From ZC4RG29 sp964521255 (GTDB lineage: Bacteria; Bacteroidota; Bacteroidia; Cytophagales; Cyclobacteriaceae): DNA of 15,837 bases. The stretch lies in the NCBI GenBank assembly GCA_964521255.1, contig CAZFRM010000046.1, positions 1 through 15,837 of the forward strand, written 5' to 3'. Under the pieces are notes generated by a model, which saw only the letters and a list, made by a program, of their open reading frames with translations, was not told the origin of the DNA and ran no database searches. The stretch's first letter is position 1. Each line of letters begins with the position of its first letter. The position numbers and the translations under genes were made by a program. Positions 5,909 through 14,137 of this stretch are shown in pieces.

Positions 5909-6297
5909 GAAAGCAGAGAATTAACATGACTATTACGAAAGAGGATGTTGGGTACAGTGCTCATGCTAACGTGGGCAGGAATTTTATTGCAACACAAGGC
6001 GATAGTTTTGACGAACTGAAAGAACATATCCTTGAAGCAGTAAATCTGACTTTTGAAGATAAGGGATTCACTTACACTATTGACGAAATTAAATTTACCC
6101 TAGACCTGGAAAGCTTCTTTGCATTTTACAAGGTCATCAATGCCAAAGCGCTTAGTGAACGTATTGGAATGAATCAAAGCCTTTTGGCACAGTATATAAA
6201 GGGGATAAAAAAACCGTCCGCAGTACAAACCAAAAGGATACTTAAAGGAGTTCGTCAAATAGGACGTGAGCTTGCAGAGATTCAGTTTATTCTTTGA
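5905..6297 (+). CDS. hicB: HicB antitoxin with C-terminal HTH, 130 aa
   Basis: HicB neutralises HicA by binding it and represses the operon. Residues 5-60 form the partly degenerate RNase H-like HicB fold (MTITKEDVGYSAHANVGRNFIATQGDSFDELKEHILEAVNLTFED). Residues about 78-125 form an XRE-type helix-turn-helix (ALSERIGMNQSLLAQYIKGIKKPSAVQTKRILKGVRQIGREL), the usual DNA-binding part of this HicB subgroup. Start ATG 5905 overlaps the hicA stop. Its probable operator is the inverted repeat over the hicAB promoter. The gene ends 11 bp before the tRNA-like 3' fragment at 6309. Length and domain order are normal, with no sign of decay. Confidence 0.92.
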   Translation: MRKQRINMTITKEDVGYSAHANVGRNFIATQGDSFDELKEHILEAVNLTFEDKGFTYTIDEIKFTLDLESFFAFYKVINAKALSERIGMNQSLLAQYIKGIKKPSAVQTKRILKGVRQIGRELAEIQFIL

Positions 6298-6308
6298 TAT
6301 TTTTCTTC

Positions 6309-6332
6309 CGCTGGTTCGATCCCGGCAGGGGC
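6309..6332 (+). repeat. tRNA-Ile2 3'-end duplicate, candidate attachment site
   Basis: Positions 6309-6332 repeat the T-arm and acceptor 3' strand of the intact tRNA (5490-5513) with two or three differences; the first 15 bases are identical. The rest of the tRNA is absent. A tRNA 3' end repeated on the far side of a gene cassette is the normal footprint of tyrosine-recombinase integration, placing hicAB in a roughly 800-bp segment between attL- and attR-like sites. No integrase gene is present. Confidence 0.75.
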
Positions 6333-6357
6333 TTATTTTTAAGATTTTACTTTTTTA

Positions 6358-6379
6358 AGGGATACGTTTAGGGATATGT
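6358..6379 (+). repeat. AGGGATAYGT direct repeat, possible recombinase arm sites
   Basis: AGGGATACGT (6358-6367) and AGGGATATGT (6370-6379) are tandem with a 12-bp period and start 26 bp after the att-like tRNA fragment. Short direct repeats beside an att core resemble arm-type integrase sites. This is suggestive only. Confidence 0.4.
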
Positions 6380-6474
6380 AAGGAAATTACTTGCAACTGT
6401 TTGAAATAATTTGAAGCTTAAGCATCGTAAAAGGACATTAAAATCTTTATCCCAAATAAGTGAAAAAACATCTT

Positions 6475-7155
6475 ATGAAAATCTTAAATGACATTATTAC
6501 GATTTCAATAATCCCATTTATTTTAAGCTGTACTACGCAAGACAAAAATTCTAAATTGTCTTCGGAGGATTCACTCAAAATTGCATTGACTGATTCTTTA
6601 AACGAGCTGAAACCCGATTCAATTACTGAATCTAATCCGGATGAAGCTGCATATCTATATAGACCCCGGACTAAATCTAATGCGGAAGAAGGTGATTTGA
6701 GCGGACCCTGGAGAGCAGGAACATTTGTAGATGATCCAACCAATGAAAGATTCGTAGAAACAACTGCAGATGGTACTTTTAGTAATTCGTCCACAACCAA
6801 TTCTTATCTGTTTGTGGAAGTGTTCTGTAAAAAGAATGCTGCAGGGATCTTTCTGCACGAACTTAATAAAACACAACCGCCCCGAAAATTTGTGAGAACC
6901 GTCCAAATTCGAATGAAAAATTCAGCCAATAAGGAATTAACGATTAAGACTGCCAGAGCCTGGAACCAGGATGGAGGAATATTAATTGAAAACTATTTGG
7001 GAAGGGATGTAAAGCAAATTGACTTTTCAAACTTTAGAGACTTTATCAAGGAAAGCAATGGAGAAATCAAAGTGGTAATTTCTGATGATAACTCAGGTGT
7101 GTACAATTTTACGATTGACCCCTCCGGGTTTGGCGAAGAATTTAATAAAATCTGA
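6475..7155 (+). CDS. Predicted lipoprotein of unknown function, 226 aa
   Basis: ATG 6475 gives a short signal peptide with hydrophobic core IITISIIPFI and the lipobox ILSC, Cys at residue 19; the in-frame GTG at 6460 would only add KKHL-type residues. After the Cys come a polar, Ser/Glu-rich linker (about 20-75) and a globular part (about 80-226) with alternating beta strands, including WRAGTFVDDPTNERFV, ADGTFSNSSTTNSYLFVEVF, and a C-terminal SGVYNFTIDPSGFGEEF. This suggests a beta-sandwich at the envelope surface. I do not recognise a family. There is no CPGG-like catalytic motif or metal site. It lies just beyond the tRNA-derived att-like repeat, so it could be accessory cargo. It ends toward the convergent 7300-10626 gene. 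Confidence 0.8.
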   Translation: MKILNDIITISIIPFILSCTTQDKNSKLSSEDSLKIALTDSLNELKPDSITESNPDEAAYLYRPRTKSNAEEGDLSGPWRAGTFVDDPTNERFVETTADGTFSNSSTTNSYLFVEVFCKKNAAGIFLHELNKTQPPRKFVRTVQIRMKNSANKELTIKTARAWNQDGGILIENYLGRDVKQIDFSNFRDFIKESNGEIKVVISDDNSGVYNFTIDPSGFGEEFNKI

Positions 7156-7246
7156 TAAGGAAAAATTAATGTGGATGGCATGTTTTTTAATTTTTTCATT
7201 TTATTCCCTTTTAGTGATAGTCTAACGTCTCCACGTCCGAAGCATT

Positions 7247-7292
7247 CCCTTTGTTAAAAAGGGATTTAGCCTGCCTGCCTGCAAATGCAGGG
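7247..7292. terminator. Hairpin cluster between convergent genes, possible bidirectional terminator
   Basis: CCCTTTGTTAAAAAGGG (7247-7263) folds into a six-pair stem with a GTTAA loop. On the minus strand CCTGCATTTGCAGG precedes it and the segment reads into a short T-run. Positions 7261-7292 are also one of two copies of a 32-bp repeat (see 15743). Location between convergent stop codons fits termination, but U-tracts are short. Confidence 0.4.
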
Positions 7293-7299
7293 CCTGAAT

Positions 7300-10200
7300 T
7301 TATTTGATCACCTGCACCCAACTTTTGCAAGTAGCATGACCGTCAACAGTAACATCGTAATAATAAACTCCGGCGGCTAGTCCTTCGGCGGACCAGTCAT
7401 ATTTATAGTCGCTCGCTTCATACACTTTTTTTCCCCAGCGGTTATAAACAATCAGTGATACTTTGATGCCGTAATCACCAGGCGTGACGCCTTCCTGTCT
7501 GCCATACTGAATTACAAAGGTGTCATTCTTTCCTTCTTTTTGTGCGGGAGTAATAACGTTCGGGACGGTCATCTCAAAAATGGGGACTGACTTCGTCGCT
7601 TCATAAACACAAAACTCCCGTACACCGGTGAGCTTCACTGTGTAAAGTCCATTTTTTTCATACGTATGTGTGACGTCAATCTCATCGCTGGTTGTTCCAT
7701 CTCCAAAATCAAAAAACAACTGTGCGTTCTCCGTGTTTTGTGTGGTATCCTGGACATGGATAATGGGAATTCCTTTACATTGTCCTTCAATAGTCAATTC
7801 AAATCCTGGTAGCAAAGAAGGAATCACGTTTAATTGTACTGTGTCCTGGTTAATACAACCGGTGGCTTCTGTTATGGTGACGTAATACTGAAGTGTATCC
7901 AGTGGGCTAACCGTTGGAGTAGCTTCGGCTGATTGAAAAGTTCCATCTTCACTTATCCACCTGTAGCCAACACCACCACTGGCCTGAAGCTTATAAGATG
8001 TATCCTCACATAAGTCGTCATCATCCTGAACCTGCGATTGTTTGATGTACACATCAACATAAGTTGCAGTGGAGTCTGATACTTTACATGTTCCGGGATC
8101 AATGGCTTTTAACTTTACAATGTATCGTCCTGTGTTTTGATATTGATGCACTACCATTGACGTATCCGGTTTTACAATCCTGGTTCCGTCGCCAAGATCC
8201 CACTGAAATATTTCACCACCTGTGCTTAAGTTTTGGAAAACAATTTCTCCCGGGATGCATACACTTGTTAAGCCGGGCATATCTAAAGTAAGCGAGTTTG
8301 ATTGAAGTCTTGCGCGTAAAGATGAAAGATCAAATTTGAATGCTGCATTGTTACAGTTCGTACTTCTGTTCACTCTTGACCAGGCGTTTGGTGTGGTAGG
8401 AAAATCGGAAGTAGAAACAGGAGGATCAGTTGCATTGTATGCTGCACATCCAGAGCATACGGCGTGGTAGACAATTCCACTTTTATCAAAGCGACTCGTG
8501 CCACCGTCTACGTGCGTGCGTGAAAAATTTCCACCGAGGTATGTTCCATAGAGAAATTGTGTAGCATCATCCGTGAGTACCATGAAATAAAAATCGGAAC
8601 CACTTGTAGTTCTTTGAAAAGCGTCAGGTGTGAGCGGCATTCCAATGGTGTTACTTTGCCAGTGTTCAGTGTTGCTATTAACCAATCCACCCCATCCTGA
8701 CATATATAAATTATTGCATTCGTTCACAAGAAAGGCAGTTGGAGAAATGTCTGGTATGCCGCGGCCAGAGCCAAAGACTGTTGAAAAGATCAACGTAGAT
8801 AAGTCGTTGCTGAACTTTTGTACGAACTGCCCGCTATTTGGATTGTTATACACACCTGCGGTAACGGGAAAATTTAACCCGCCAGTAGTTTGTCCGTAAG
8901 TATAGATTTCTTCATTTTCATTCAAGTCGATAAAGTAAATCTGGTCAAAGCCGGCTGTACCCGTAAAGGTTGCGTTGATAATCGCCGAACCATCTCCTGC
9001 AACGTGAGCAATCCAACCATCTTCATTACCTGACTTAATGGGCTGGTAGGTATTGGAAGTCACGGGAAAATCATCACTGTTTGTACCGCCTGCAATAAAA
9101 ATGTCACCTTGCTTATCCAGTTTTAAAGTATGCGATGCATCATCACCTGTTCCACCGATAAATGCACCCCACGTTATCGAAGAAAGATCGGCAGGAAGTT
9201 TAAGCAGCAGCGCATCGGTAACACCTCCTTTGTATACCATGTTAAAACTGTTTGTGACGGAGAAATCAGTTGATGATGTGACAGTACTTATGAAAATGTC
9301 ACCATCAGCATTTGTGATAATGTCTCCCCGTAACTCATCGCCATAATTTTTTGTTAAGGGTCCTCCGGGAGGATTTACACCATCATTGGCAGTCCCGCCC
9401 AAATAGGTTGAAGCCAATATTTCACTTCCATCTTTACTAATGCGTGTCACATAAATATCTGTTCCATTCAAATATTGAACGGAAGCATTTAAAACAGCTG
9501 TACCACCCGCAAATGTTCGCTGAATTGCATTGGCTGTTGTCGGAAAATCTAAAGAGCTTGTCGTGCCCAATACCAACAGTTCTTCATTGTCGTTCATCAC
9601 AAGGCTATGCGGCGTTTCAGAAAAATCACCACCGAGGTAGGATGCCCAGAGTAGTTCACGACCGGTTGAATCATACTTTAAAATTCCAACATCATATTGT
9701 CCGCCATAGGCCGTCTGAAAAGCACCGGGTGTTGCCGGAAAAGAAGTTTGTGGCGCAACACTTGTCACGCCTGCTGAATATAAATTTCCATTTTCTCCCG
9801 GAGTGGCTGTGCTACCCCAGTTATCAGCAGTGCTCCCGGAATAGGTTGAGAAGATGAGAAGCGGATCGATGATCAACGGTTCACACGTATCATATCCTTG
9901 TGGAAAACAAAAAGAGACTGTGCTTCCTTCCAAAACAAAATCACACACCACTTGTGTTTTTACTCCATTGATAAATTGATATGCATAGGGACGTTTTTCA
10001 ATCAGTTGGCCAACGGAAGTGGTGACATACAGATTTCCATTGTCATCAAGTTCTATTTCATAAGCGCCTTCGTACATTCCTTTGATCTGCAAAGGATCAG
10101 CTCCGGCAGAAACCATGAAATCATATTTAAGATGGATACCCGAAGAATAAACCATGAGATCGATTCCATCATAAAGAGATGGATACGTGATACCATCATA

Positions 10201-10626
10201 AGCAAATGCTTTTGAACTCCATTGTGATGGATCAGCGCCGTGAAAATAATTGTAATAGGTTTTTGATTTTCCGAATGGTTGTGGTGTGGATGCATTGCCC
10301 GCTATCCATTGCATGCGCACATAATGATTATCGATCTTTTCATTGAGATTGATTGAGCCTGTTGACTCATCAAAGTGGTGGTGAGACTGTTCGTGAATGG
10401 CTTCCAGCTTTCGCTCATCGGTTAAAAGATATTGAAACCCATGAGGGGAGATAAACAAATTTCCTCCGGGGACTTTTGCTCCGAACTGGATAGCTTTGTT
10501 CCATTGGTTCTTATTTTCAATGAACTTAAGTCCGGGTACTCCTCCATAGAGAGGCAAAGTAAATAATTGGCAGGATGCCAGAATGAGAGCAGCAAACCAT
10601 CGATATGAAACAAACCCCTTTATCAT
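7300..10626 (-). CDS. Giant surface protein: DUF7948/SBBP propeller, PKD domains, CHU_C (T9SS type B) sorting domain
   Basis: This 1108-aa secreted protein starts at ATG 10626 with a signal peptide (about 1-29). Residues about 35-255 match the N-terminal module seen in such proteins (FIENKNQWNKAIQFGAKVPGG ... NYFHGADPSQW ... YDGIDLMVYSSGIHLKYDF). Residues about 258-745 are SBBP-type beta-propeller repeats, marked by recurrent YLGG and FPTT/FPVT motifs. A PKD domain lies near 785-845 (WDLGDGT at about 807), an Ig-like stretch at about 870-930, a second PKD near 950-1010 (FFDFGDGTTSDEI). Residues about 1018-1108 are the gliding-motility-associated CHU_C domain (VPNVITP ... LIVYNRWGKKVYE ... AAGVYYYDV). 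It should be exported by the type IX system and held at the surface, probably in adhesion or matrix binding. Substrate unknown. It is monocistronic with its own likely promoter. Confidence 0.92.
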   Translation of the reverse strand: MIKGFVSYRWFAALILASCQLFTLPLYGGVPGLKFIENKNQWNKAIQFGAKVPGGNLFISPHGFQYLLTDERKLEAIHEQSHHHFDESTGSINLNEKIDNHYVRMQWIAGNASTPQPFGKSKTYYNYFHGADPSQWSSKAFAYDGITYPSLYDGIDLMVYSSGIHLKYDFMVSAGADPLQIKGMYEGAYEIELDDNGNLYVTTSVGQLIEKRPYAYQFINGVKTQVVCDFVLEGSTVSFCFPQGYDTCEPLIIDPLLIFSTYSGSTADNWGSTATPGENGNLYSAGVTSVAPQTSFPATPGAFQTAYGGQYDVGILKYDSTGRELLWASYLGGDFSETPHSLVMNDNEELLVLGTTSSLDFPTTANAIQRTFAGGTAVLNASVQYLNGTDIYVTRISKDGSEILASTYLGGTANDGVNPPGGPLTKNYGDELRGDIITNADGDIFISTVTSSTDFSVTNSFNMVYKGGVTDALLLKLPADLSSITWGAFIGGTGDDASHTLKLDKQGDIFIAGGTNSDDFPVTSNTYQPIKSGNEDGWIAHVAGDGSAIINATFTGTAGFDQIYFIDLNENEEIYTYGQTTGGLNFPVTAGVYNNPNSGQFVQKFSNDLSTLIFSTVFGSGRGIPDISPTAFLVNECNNLYMSGWGGLVNSNTEHWQSNTIGMPLTPDAFQRTTSGSDFYFMVLTDDATQFLYGTYLGGNFSRTHVDGGTSRFDKSGIVYHAVCSGCAAYNATDPPVSTSDFPTTPNAWSRVNRSTNCNNAAFKFDLSSLRARLQSNSLTLDMPGLTSVCIPGEIVFQNLSTGGEIFQWDLGDGTRIVKPDTSMVVHQYQNTGRYIVKLKAIDPGTCKVSDSTATYVDVYIKQSQVQDDDDLCEDTSYKLQASGGVGYRWISEDGTFQSAEATPTVSPLDTLQYYVTITEATGCINQDTVQLNVIPSLLPGFELTIEGQCKGIPIIHVQDTTQNTENAQLFFDFGDGTTSDEIDVTHTYEKNGLYTVKLTGVREFCVYEATKSVPIFEMTVPNVITPAQKEGKNDTFVIQYGRQEGVTPGDYGIKVSLIVYNRWGKKVYEASDYKYDWSAEGLAAGVYYYDVTVDGHATCKSWVQVIK

Positions 10627-10653
10627 GCCAAAACAAGCGAATCGATCAACCTC

Positions 10654-10683
10654 GAAAAATAATGATTATTTCAGGCACAGCAA
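10654..10683 (-). promoter_or_regulatory. Probable promoter of the CHU_C surface protein gene
   Basis: On the minus strand TTG (10681-10683), a 19-bp spacer and TATTTTTC (10654-10661), one mismatch from TAnnTTTG. A start near 10650 would leave a leader of about 24 nt before the ATG at 10626. Confidence 0.45.
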
Positions 10684-10753
10684 TATTCGCCAGTAGTGAT
10701 TTTGACACACTTATTGCGTTAATCGTTCATTTGACGGAGGATATTATTTGACA

Positions 10754-10848
10754 GCTTATGACAGACAGGCAGGGAATCTCCAATCGAAATAGAAATTGGT
10801 TTCGAGGGAGATAGTTGTATTTCAAAGAACTCCTTCGAAGTAGTGTAC
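10754..10848 (+). repeat. Long dispersed repeat, copy A
   Basis: About 95 bp closely matching 11312-11407 in the same orientation. Shared landmarks are GCTTATG, GGCAGGGAATCTCC, TCGAAA...TTTCGAGGG, CAAAGAA and CCTTCGAAGTAGTG. An internal hairpin CGAAAT/GTTTCG here corresponds to CGAAAC/GTTTCG in copy B, so the pairing is kept. It lies 34 bp after the stop of the GIY-YIG gene. Confidence 0.85.
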
Positions 10849-10881
10849 TCTGTTCCCTACCCAATGACGTTTCAAGAAGGA

Positions 10882-11196
10882 TTACCGCGATGAATAAGAA
10901 TTTAGGATTGAAATCTCGTCTGTTAAATCCTGCCAATCAGGATTCTTTGTTTTGATCAATGCATCCTTCCACTTTCGCGTTTTGCCTTTTATGTATTTCT
11001 CCCTGTTGATTGCATCAATGATAGAATCGAATGGTTCATAATAGACAAGTTTGCCAATGTTGTACCGAGCTGTAAAACTTGAAGGACTTCGTTTAGTGCG
11101 ATGTTCCCACAGGCGCGTATGGATATCGTTTGTAACCCCAACATAAAGAGTTGTATGGTGTTCATTAGTAAGAATATAAATCCAGGCAGAGGGCAT
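10882..11196 (-). CDS. Single-domain GIY-YIG nuclease-like protein, 104 aa
   Basis: A second one-domain GIY-YIG protein, of the YhbQ/UPF0213-like group. WIYILTN (5-11) carries the GIY-equivalent, LYVGVTND (17-24) the YIG, R28 precedes WEH, and E66 in AINREKYIKGKTRKWK is the catalytic Glu. The motif order RLWEHR ... FTARYNIGKLVYYE ... EKYIKG is typical of the many small Bacteroidota copies. All catalytic residues are present. It shares only the fold with the 5099 gene, so the two are not recent duplicates. The start is ATG 11196 because the fold begins within four residues. It is bracketed by direct repeats (10754-10848 and 11312-11407) and sits alone among repeats, suggesting that gene and repeats spread together, which is inference. 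Cellular role unknown. Confidence 0.9.
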   Translation of the reverse strand: MPSAWIYILTNEHHTTLYVGVTNDIHTRLWEHRTKRSPSSFTARYNIGKLVYYEPFDSIIDAINREKYIKGKTRKWKDALIKTKNPDWQDLTDEISILNSYSSR

Positions 11197-11241
11197 AAAT
11201 AAAAGTATTGTTTTTTCAGATCATATCATAAGCCTCTCTCA

Positions 11242-11567
11242 CGTCAGCCGTCATTCTGAGTGAGGCATGTGTGTTGGAAAGCGGGGAGCGAACCTGCCTG
11301 CCGTTGCGCTGGCTTATGCATGGCAGGCAGGGAATCTCCTATCGAAACGGAAATTTGTTTCGAGGGTAAGATACTTGTATCTCAAAGAATTCCTTCGAAG
11401 TAGTGCACGCTTAGCGATTGGGGATTCTTCGTTCACACAATCCCGCCCGCATCCACCACTCAGAATGACGGTTAATAGGGAGGGATTCAGAATGACGATT
11501 AATAGAAGAGTGTCGATCAATAAGTGAGATTCTTCGGAACGCTTCCCACTCGTCAGCCGTCATTCTG
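11242..11567. repeat. Cluster of CGTCATTCTG-type dispersed elements
   Basis: The 17-mer CGTCAGCCGTCATTCTG occurs identically at 11242-11258 and 11551-11567. Its core in reverse, CAGAATGACG, occurs at 11461-11470 and 11488-11497 as part of a 27-bp tandem (CAGAATGACG, GTTAATAG or ATTAATAG, then filler). GATTCTTCG accompanies it at 11423 and 11529. The mixed orientations allow long hairpins. This fills the 372-bp gap between the GIY-YIG gene and the permease together with repeat copy B. No gene is convincing here. Confidence 0.75.
11312..11407 (+). repeat. Long dispersed repeat, copy B
   Basis: Partner of 10754-10848. CGAAAC and GTTTCG form a perfect six-pair stem in this copy. It is preceded by CCTGCCTGCC and followed by the CGTCATTCTG-type elements. 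It lies 116 bp upstream of the GIY-YIG start codon. Confidence 0.85.
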
Positions 11568-11568
11568 G

Positions 11569-14136
11569 CTAAACCTCTTTTCGCAGTACCTGTAGGGGAG
11601 GGGTTTTAATTACTTCCCGGGAATTCCACCAACCTATGATGACTGTCAGAATGATGACGCCAAGAGCAATGATGAGGGTTTCCAACCAGTCAAAAGCGAA
11701 GGTTATTTTGAAAAAGAATTTTGTTAGCAGCCAGCCGCCACCGAGGGAGAGGATCATTCCGGTAAGGGCAGAGAATAGGCCGAGGTATGCATATTCAATC
11801 AACGTAATTTTTGTGATCTGGCCAGTACGGGCACCGATAGTTCGGAGCAGGACGTTCTCTTTCAATCGCACAAATTTGCTGTTGACTACTGCGCCTGCCA
11901 GTACTATTAATCCTGTAACAATACTAAAGAGCGCAAGGAATCTTACCACCAGACCCATCTTGTCGAAGAGGCCGTTCACGGTACTCAGTATAAGTCGCAG
12001 GTCGATGAGGGAGACATTTGGAAATTGCAGCACAAGTTGCTGCTGAAAACGATTGGCTTTTTGTTGCTCGTCTACGTGGGTAGCCGTTACATAAACTTGT
12101 GGAGCGTTCTCCAAAACATCCGTCGGAAAAACAAAAATAAAGTTCGGAGGATCTTTAGGCCACTCAACTTTACGAATGCCTGAGATGAATGTTTTCAGCG
12201 GAACACCCTGAATATCGAAGACGAGCGAGTCACCAACTTTAACATCAAGATTTTCATGCATCCCTTCAGAGATGGTTACCCATACAGAATCTTTTCCTTC
12301 TTGCTTGTAATGAATTTTTCCTTCGATCAGCTCTTCTGAGTGATGAAGTGAATCGCGATACGTTACTCTGTATTCACGGGTTAAAGCCCAGTTCGGTATA
12401 TTGTCGGTAGTATCAGCTTGAAGGTTCTGTACACTCTTTCCTTTAATCTCGCTTAGCCTGCACGTTATAATCGGTACCACCTGGTTGACAGGAAGGTTAT
12501 TTTCTTTCATTAGTTTGATGATGCCATCTTTTTGTGACGGCTGAATATCAAATAATATTGTGTTGGATTGATTCTTCTGCCCCGTAAACTCCACCTGGCT
12601 CAACATACTTTTCTCTACTACATTTAATGTTGAAATGATAAAAGCGCCCAGTCCAATGGTAATCATCAGTACACGGGTCTGATTATTTGGTCTGAATAAA
12701 TTGGAGAGCGCATGTCTCCAAATGAAGGTTGCTTTATGAGGAAAGAATTTACGAACCAACAGAAGAAGCACAAAAGCAACACCTGCAAGACAAAGGAGAG
12801 CGACAATCAATCCACCGAAAAAAGAAAGTCCGGTCACTATACTCCTTGTTTGTAGGGCTGCAAATGCAATGGGAAACAAACCAATCAGAATAAGAACAAT
12901 AATTTTCGTTTTTGAAAAGATTCGTGCGGGTTCAAAACCGGCTCGTAACACGGTAAGAGGAGGAACAAAGCGAATAGATATTAAAGGAAGAACGGAAAAT
13001 AAAATTGAAACTACCGTGCCCAGTGATATACCCATAATGAATGAGCGCCATGAAACTGAAAACCCAACTTCAAAAGGAATCAAACCTTTTATGAAAAGCG
13101 GAATTATTTGTTGGATACCTAAACCAATGAATGCGCCAATAATACTTCCTGCTATTCCCAACAAAAAGATTTGTATGAAATAAATGTTGAATGCCTGCCA
13201 ACCTGACGAGCCCACACAGCGAAGCACAGCTACTTCATCGCGTTTCTCCCTTGCATAAATGTGAACCGAACTTGCTACACCAATGCATCCCAAGATCAAT
13301 GCAACAAAGGCCAGAAGAGAAAAGAAACGATAGATAGAAAGAAAAGCTTCTCCCAATTCTTCTTTTTGTTCTTGTACCGTATCAAATGAGTGTCCGTATT
13401 TTTTTAATGTTGGTTTTAACTTATCAACAAGGGGAGTAACCTCTTCATCTGATTTTGTCTTGAAAAACCTTTTATAGTTTACCCGGCTACCGAATTGGAC
13501 AAGGCCAGTAGAATCCAGGTCTTTCATGGCAATGTACACGGAAGGAGTAAAGGTTGACAAGATGCCACCACCACCGGGTAGTTCATTCACAACGCCTGCT
13601 ACTGTGAAAACTTTGTTGCCTAACCGGAGTGAGTCACCTGTGCTTACTTCATACTGACTGGCAAGGGTTTCATCGAGCATGGCATAGCCGCCTGACTTGA
13701 CGAGCGAATACGTATTTTCCGGCAACGTTTTGATTTGACCGTAAAAAGGAAAAGGTCCATCGAATGCAACAACACGAATCAGGCGCGATTGATTGTTATG
13801 AAGGAACAACACCATAGATGCCATGTTCGCTTCATCTGCTTGTTCAAGTTTCGTTGAATCAAATGCCGCTATGACTTCGTCCTCAAATTTATTATTGGCT
13901 TGTACTACAAGGTCTGCACCTAAAAGCTCTTTTGCATTTTGATCGATATCCGTTTGAATGGTGTTATTCAAGGAGTCTAGCGAAACAACGGCCGCGATAC
14001 CCGCTACGAGAGATGCAGTGAAAAGAAACAGTCGTGAAAAGTTATGTCGTGCATCACGCCAGGCCATGATCCAAACCCACCGGTCGCGGAAGATGGACCG
14101 GGTTTTTCGTTTCAGCTTGATGATGTACTCGATCAA
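11569..14136 (-). CDS. ABC transporter FtsX-family permease (YbbP-like), 855 aa
   Basis: Membrane subunit of a YbbA-YbbP type ABC system (COG3127), a MacB-like architecture that couples cytoplasmic ATP hydrolysis to periplasmic work rather than forming a classic import pore. Hydrophobic segments lie at about 36-56, 270-294, 318-345, 368-390, 411-430, 437-462 and 488-505, then three near the C-terminus. Extracytoplasmic domains occupy about 60-265 (GADLVVQ ... DETLA) and 510-745. FtsX cores are at 296-313 (REKRDEVAVLRCVGSSGW) and about 765-785 (LKENVLLRTIGA). The frame opens at TTG 14136; ATG 14067 would lose the conserved-looking RWVWI that precedes MAWRDAR, so the longer form is preferred but uncertain. 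The ATPase gene lies directly upstream across a heptad repeat array. Slightly longer than the E. coli protein (about 800 aa). Substrate unknown. Confidence 0.9.
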   Translation of the reverse strand: MIEYIIKLKRKTRSIFRDRWVWIMAWRDARHNFSRLFLFTASLVAGIAAVVSLDSLNNTIQTDIDQNAKELLGADLVVQANNKFEDEVIAAFDSTKLEQADEANMASMVLFLHNNQSRLIRVVAFDGPFPFYGQIKTLPENTYSLVKSGGYAMLDETLASQYEVSTGDSLRLGNKVFTVAGVVNELPGGGGILSTFTPSVYIAMKDLDSTGLVQFGSRVNYKRFFKTKSDEEVTPLVDKLKPTLKKYGHSFDTVQEQKEELGEAFLSIYRFFSLLAFVALILGCIGVASSVHIYAREKRDEVAVLRCVGSSGWQAFNIYFIQIFLLGIAGSIIGAFIGLGIQQIIPLFIKGLIPFEVGFSVSWRSFIMGISLGTVVSILFSVLPLISIRFVPPLTVLRAGFEPARIFSKTKIIVLILIGLFPIAFAALQTRSIVTGLSFFGGLIVALLCLAGVAFVLLLLVRKFFPHKATFIWRHALSNLFRPNNQTRVLMITIGLGAFIISTLNVVEKSMLSQVEFTGQKNQSNTILFDIQPSQKDGIIKLMKENNLPVNQVVPIITCRLSEIKGKSVQNLQADTTDNIPNWALTREYRVTYRDSLHHSEELIEGKIHYKQEGKDSVWVTISEGMHENLDVKVGDSLVFDIQGVPLKTFISGIRKVEWPKDPPNFIFVFPTDVLENAPQVYVTATHVDEQQKANRFQQQLVLQFPNVSLIDLRLILSTVNGLFDKMGLVVRFLALFSIVTGLIVLAGAVVNSKFVRLKENVLLRTIGARTGQITKITLIEYAYLGLFSALTGMILSLGGGWLLTKFFFKITFAFDWLETLIIALGVIILTVIIGWWNSREVIKTPPLQVLRKEV

Positions 14137-14137
14137 A

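Noticed and set aside
8064..9857. Plus-strand frames opposite the CHU_C protein gene
   Set aside because: They are antisense to a coherent multidomain gene and show no family features of their own.
11267..11527. 86-codon plus-strand frame
   Set aside because: It is translated repeat sequence (copy B and CAGAATGACG units), with repeated TINR/TVNR words arising from the DNA repeat.
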